This document shows positions 32,708 through 34,560 of a DNA stretch of 34,560 nucleotides, piece by piece. The stretch is from a virus. The stretch covers positions 1 through 34,560 of IMG/VR virus record IMGVR_UViG_3300024354_000042. One strand, given 5' to 3'. Both the position numbers and the translations under genes were made by a program. The notes under the pieces were generated by a model, which saw nothing but the letters and a program-made list of their open reading frames with translations, did not search any database and was not told where the DNA came from. Positions within the stretch are counted from its first letter, which is position 1. Each line of letters begins with the position of its first letter.

Positions 32708-34560
32708 ATGGCGACAGGACCTTGGGATTCATTCAAAACACAACAGGCTGAAACGAGTGAACCCCAAGAACAGGGTCCTTGGGCACAATTTGCGGAACAA
32801 AAACCCGTAGAGTCTGGCCCTTGGGCACAGTTCGCTAAGCCTGAAGAAAAGCCGGAAGATCAGTCGTTCTTGCGGCAAGTTGCCGACGTCCCCTTGAAAG
32901 CCGTATCCGGTGTGGCCACCGGTGTGCGCATGATCGCTGACGCCTTCGGCGCGGGTAGTGACGTGTCCAACTCCATCAAGGGGGTCGAGGACTACATCGG
33001 GGCTTTGTATAGCGCCCAGTCCAAGAAGGACTCCCAAGAGATCGCCCGCATCATGAAGGAAGCGGAGGATAAGGGTGTTGCCGACCAAGTCACGGCAGCC
33101 GTGAAAGCGTTCTCTGTTGCTCCTATCGACACAGTCGTAAACGCGCTGGGTACTTCAGCTCCTGCAATCGTTGCCGGGCTTGGTGCTTCCGTGCTCGGTG
33201 CTGGCGCACTCGCTGCTACCGCAGTTGGCGCAGGTGTTGGTGCCACCATGGGTGCAGGTACCGTCAAGGGTTCTATCTATGACGCCGTCAAGGATGCGCT
33301 TGGTAAGACAGACATGTCGCCAGAACAGATCGAAGCCCGCGCACAGGTGGCGCAGGAGTACGGCGGCAAGAACTTAGACATGATTCTGGGCGGTGCCGCC
33401 CTCGGCACAATCGGCGCGACTACAGGTTTCGAGCCTGCCGCTGCACGTCAGTTGGCCAAGAGCATTGTTACGAAAGCAGCTACCAAAGAAGCCGCTGAGC
33501 AAGCCGCGCAGGAGACCGCAAAGATCGCTGGTCGTGGGGCTATCAAGCAAGCTGGTATTACCGGTGCTAAGGAATTCGCAGGTGAAGCGGCGGAAGGTGG
33601 CCAAGAACAACTCGCACAGAACATAGCTCTCCAGCGTGAAGGCTTTGATGTACCCACCATGCGCGGCGTGGTTGGGCAGGCTACTTTGGAGGGTTTGGCT
33701 GGCGCTGGTTTGGGTGCTACTGCCGGTGCGCGTGAAGCGTTACAGGCCAAAGAAGAGCTGCGTAGAAAAGAAGCTGGCGAAACTATCGGTAAGTTCCAAG
33801 AGGCGGCTGGAGTTACCGGCGCACCCGAAGAGCGCGTGCAGGACATTGCGCTTGAGCTACAAGAAAAGAACGGTTTGATGGAAGAAGAGGCGGTTGGTCT
33901 GGCCAAACAGATCGTCGCCGACGAAGCCAAGCAGGAGCAGGCTGCCCCAACACCCGAAGGGTTGGAAGACGTTCAAGCCGATCCCGAACGAATCATGGAC
34001 CTCAAGGAGCAGTACCAAGCTGTTGGTATGTCCGAGGCCGAAGCACTTGATGAAGCAACAGCAGTAGCAACGAAAGAGGCACAAGACGATGCGCTTGCCG
34101 AGAGAGAAGCAACAGGAGCAGCAGATGTTGGAGAACCTATCACCGAAGCAGGTGGAGTCAGCCCTGAGTTGGTTGGACAGCCCGATCAAATCGCCCCCAC
34201 CGCAGGAGTTGGAGAACCTACAACCGATGGAATGGTTCCTACTGGAGAGAATGTTGCACCTATTGTTGCAGGAGAAGCAGTCGAGCCCGCTGCACTGACA
34301 CCGTATGAAGAAGCGGAGCAACAACGCCAACAAGCATACGATGAGCTTCAGCAGGCTCAGCAAACTTTAGAAGCTGCTGGGTATAACGCTACACCTGAGC
34401 AGAGCGCGCAGTTGGCTGCGGCGGAAGCAAATTACAGCCAAGCAAACGAAGCGGCCAAAGTTGCGTTCGAACAAACTCAAGAACTCGCTGACCAACCTAC
34501 CGAGGTGATCGCCGAGGAAGAGCCCAAAGGCAAACGTGGCCGCAAAGCACTGCCGCCCGA
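32708..34560 (+). CDS. Giant internal virion protein, N-terminal part (3' end outside window)
   Basis: The frame is open from the ATG to the window end, giving at least 617 residues. Three GPWxxF motifs open it (residues 4, 23 and 37). Then come FLRQVADVPLKAVSGVATGV, QSKKDSQEIARIMKEAEDKG and AVKAFSVAPIDTVVNALGTS, followed by a Gly/Ala membrane-like segment (AIVAGLGASVLGAGALAATA), a helical region and a long acidic, probably disordered part ending KGKRGRKALPP. The first 200 residues match a recurrent N-terminus of very large phage proteins, sometimes called polyvalent proteins, that carry several enzyme domains further on. Those domains would lie beyond this window. Confidence 0.75.
   Translation, partial: MATGPWDSFKTQQAETSEPQEQGPWAQFAEQKPVESGPWAQFAKPEEKPEDQSFLRQVADVPLKAVSGVATGVRMIADAFGAGSDVSNSIKGVEDYIGALYSAQSKKDSQEIARIMKEAEDKGVADQVTAAVKAFSVAPIDTVVNALGTSAPAIVAGLGASVLGAGALAATAVGAGVGATMGAGTVKGSIYDAVKDALGKTDMSPEQIEARAQVAQEYGGKNLDMILGGAALGTIGATTGFEPAAARQLAKSIVTKAATKEAAEQAAQETAKIAGRGAIKQAGITGAKEFAGEAAEGGQEQLAQNIALQREGFDVPTMRGVVGQATLEGLAGAGLGATAGAREALQAKEELRRKEAGETIGKFQEAAGVTGAPEERVQDIALELQEKNGLMEEEAVGLAKQIVADEAKQEQAAPTPEGLEDVQADPERIMDLKEQYQAVGMSEAEALDEATAVATKEAQDDALAEREATGAADVGEPITEAGGVSPELVGQPDQIAPTAGVGEPTTDGMVPTGENVAPIVAGEAVEPAALTPYEEAEQQRQQAYDELQQAQQTLEAAGYNATPEQSAQLAAAEANYSQANEAAKVAFEQTQELADQPTEVIAEEEPKGKRGRKALPP
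32717..32833 (+). repeat. Three GPWxxF motifs
   Basis: GPWDSF, GPWAQF and GPWAQF occur at residues 4, 23 and 37 of the giant protein, with acidic/Gln spacers of 13 and 8 residues. They are probable short linear docking motifs. Confidence 0.8.

Noticed and set aside
1-34560. Integrase, repressor, tRNA, prohead protease, tape measure or programmed frameshift
   Set aside because: No gene or pattern supports any of these; the gaps are too short for tRNAs, and the tail genes are of the short-tail type.

Overview
This window is a 34.5 kb piece of a tailed-phage genome: the packaging, head, tail and lysis genes, all on the + strand and packed at about 99% coding density. No host-type, lysogeny or replication gene is present. 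The gene set suggests a podovirus-like particle. There is a P22-type long portal with a helical C-terminal tail, a scaffold, an HK97-fold major capsid protein related to the Mu gpT group, two short adaptor-like proteins, a P22 gp10-like nozzle, and large Gln/Ala/Gly-rich internal virion proteins. No tape measure, sheath or tail-chaperone frameshift pair is visible. Many of the small proteins resemble families I associate with uncultured freshwater and marine phages. The GH19 endolysin and 3TM-type holin fit a Gram-negative host. The host itself cannot be read from this sequence.

Layout. (1) 1-7.5 kb: large terminase (5' end cut by the window), portal, a small helical protein, a GroES-like co-chaperonin, scaffold, a conserved Trp-rich protein, a decoration-like protein and the major capsid protein, closed by a strong UUCG-loop terminator. 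(2) 7.55-9.2 kb: a structured leader, two small beta-rich virion proteins and a GT-A glycosyltransferase. (3) 9.2-13.1 kb: a block of ten mostly tiny proteins, most of them Lys/Gly/Ala-rich and several carrying a [YF]xxGG motif, interrupted by an adaptor-like protein and a zinc-ribbon protein. (4) 13.1-22.8 kb: SU10-type adaptor, three beta proteins, a DUF2158-like mini-protein, and a fibre module. The module holds three related fibre proteins (one with an S74 and one with a G2-like intramolecular chaperone), a protein made of ten exact 20-residue repeats, and another modular fibre. (5) 22.8-25.6 kb: a small protein, a cupin and the lysis cassette. (6) 25.6-34.56 kb: gp10-like nozzle, a C1q-like fibre and four ejection-type genes (a Gly-rich protein, a GNAT-fold protein, an 868-residue Gln-rich protein, and a giant protein that runs off the window end).

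Together these genes would build a prohead (portal, scaffold and MCP, possibly folded with the phage GroES), package DNA through the terminase, close the head with adaptors and nozzle, attach an elaborate fibre set for host recognition, load internal proteins for ejection and lyse the host. The most unusual points are the GroES-like gene beside the portal, the shared GG motif that links the mini-protein block to the ejection proteins, the 20-residue solenoid-like repeat protein, the beta domain shared by adaptor and nozzle, and the potential pseudoknot leader after the capsid terminator.
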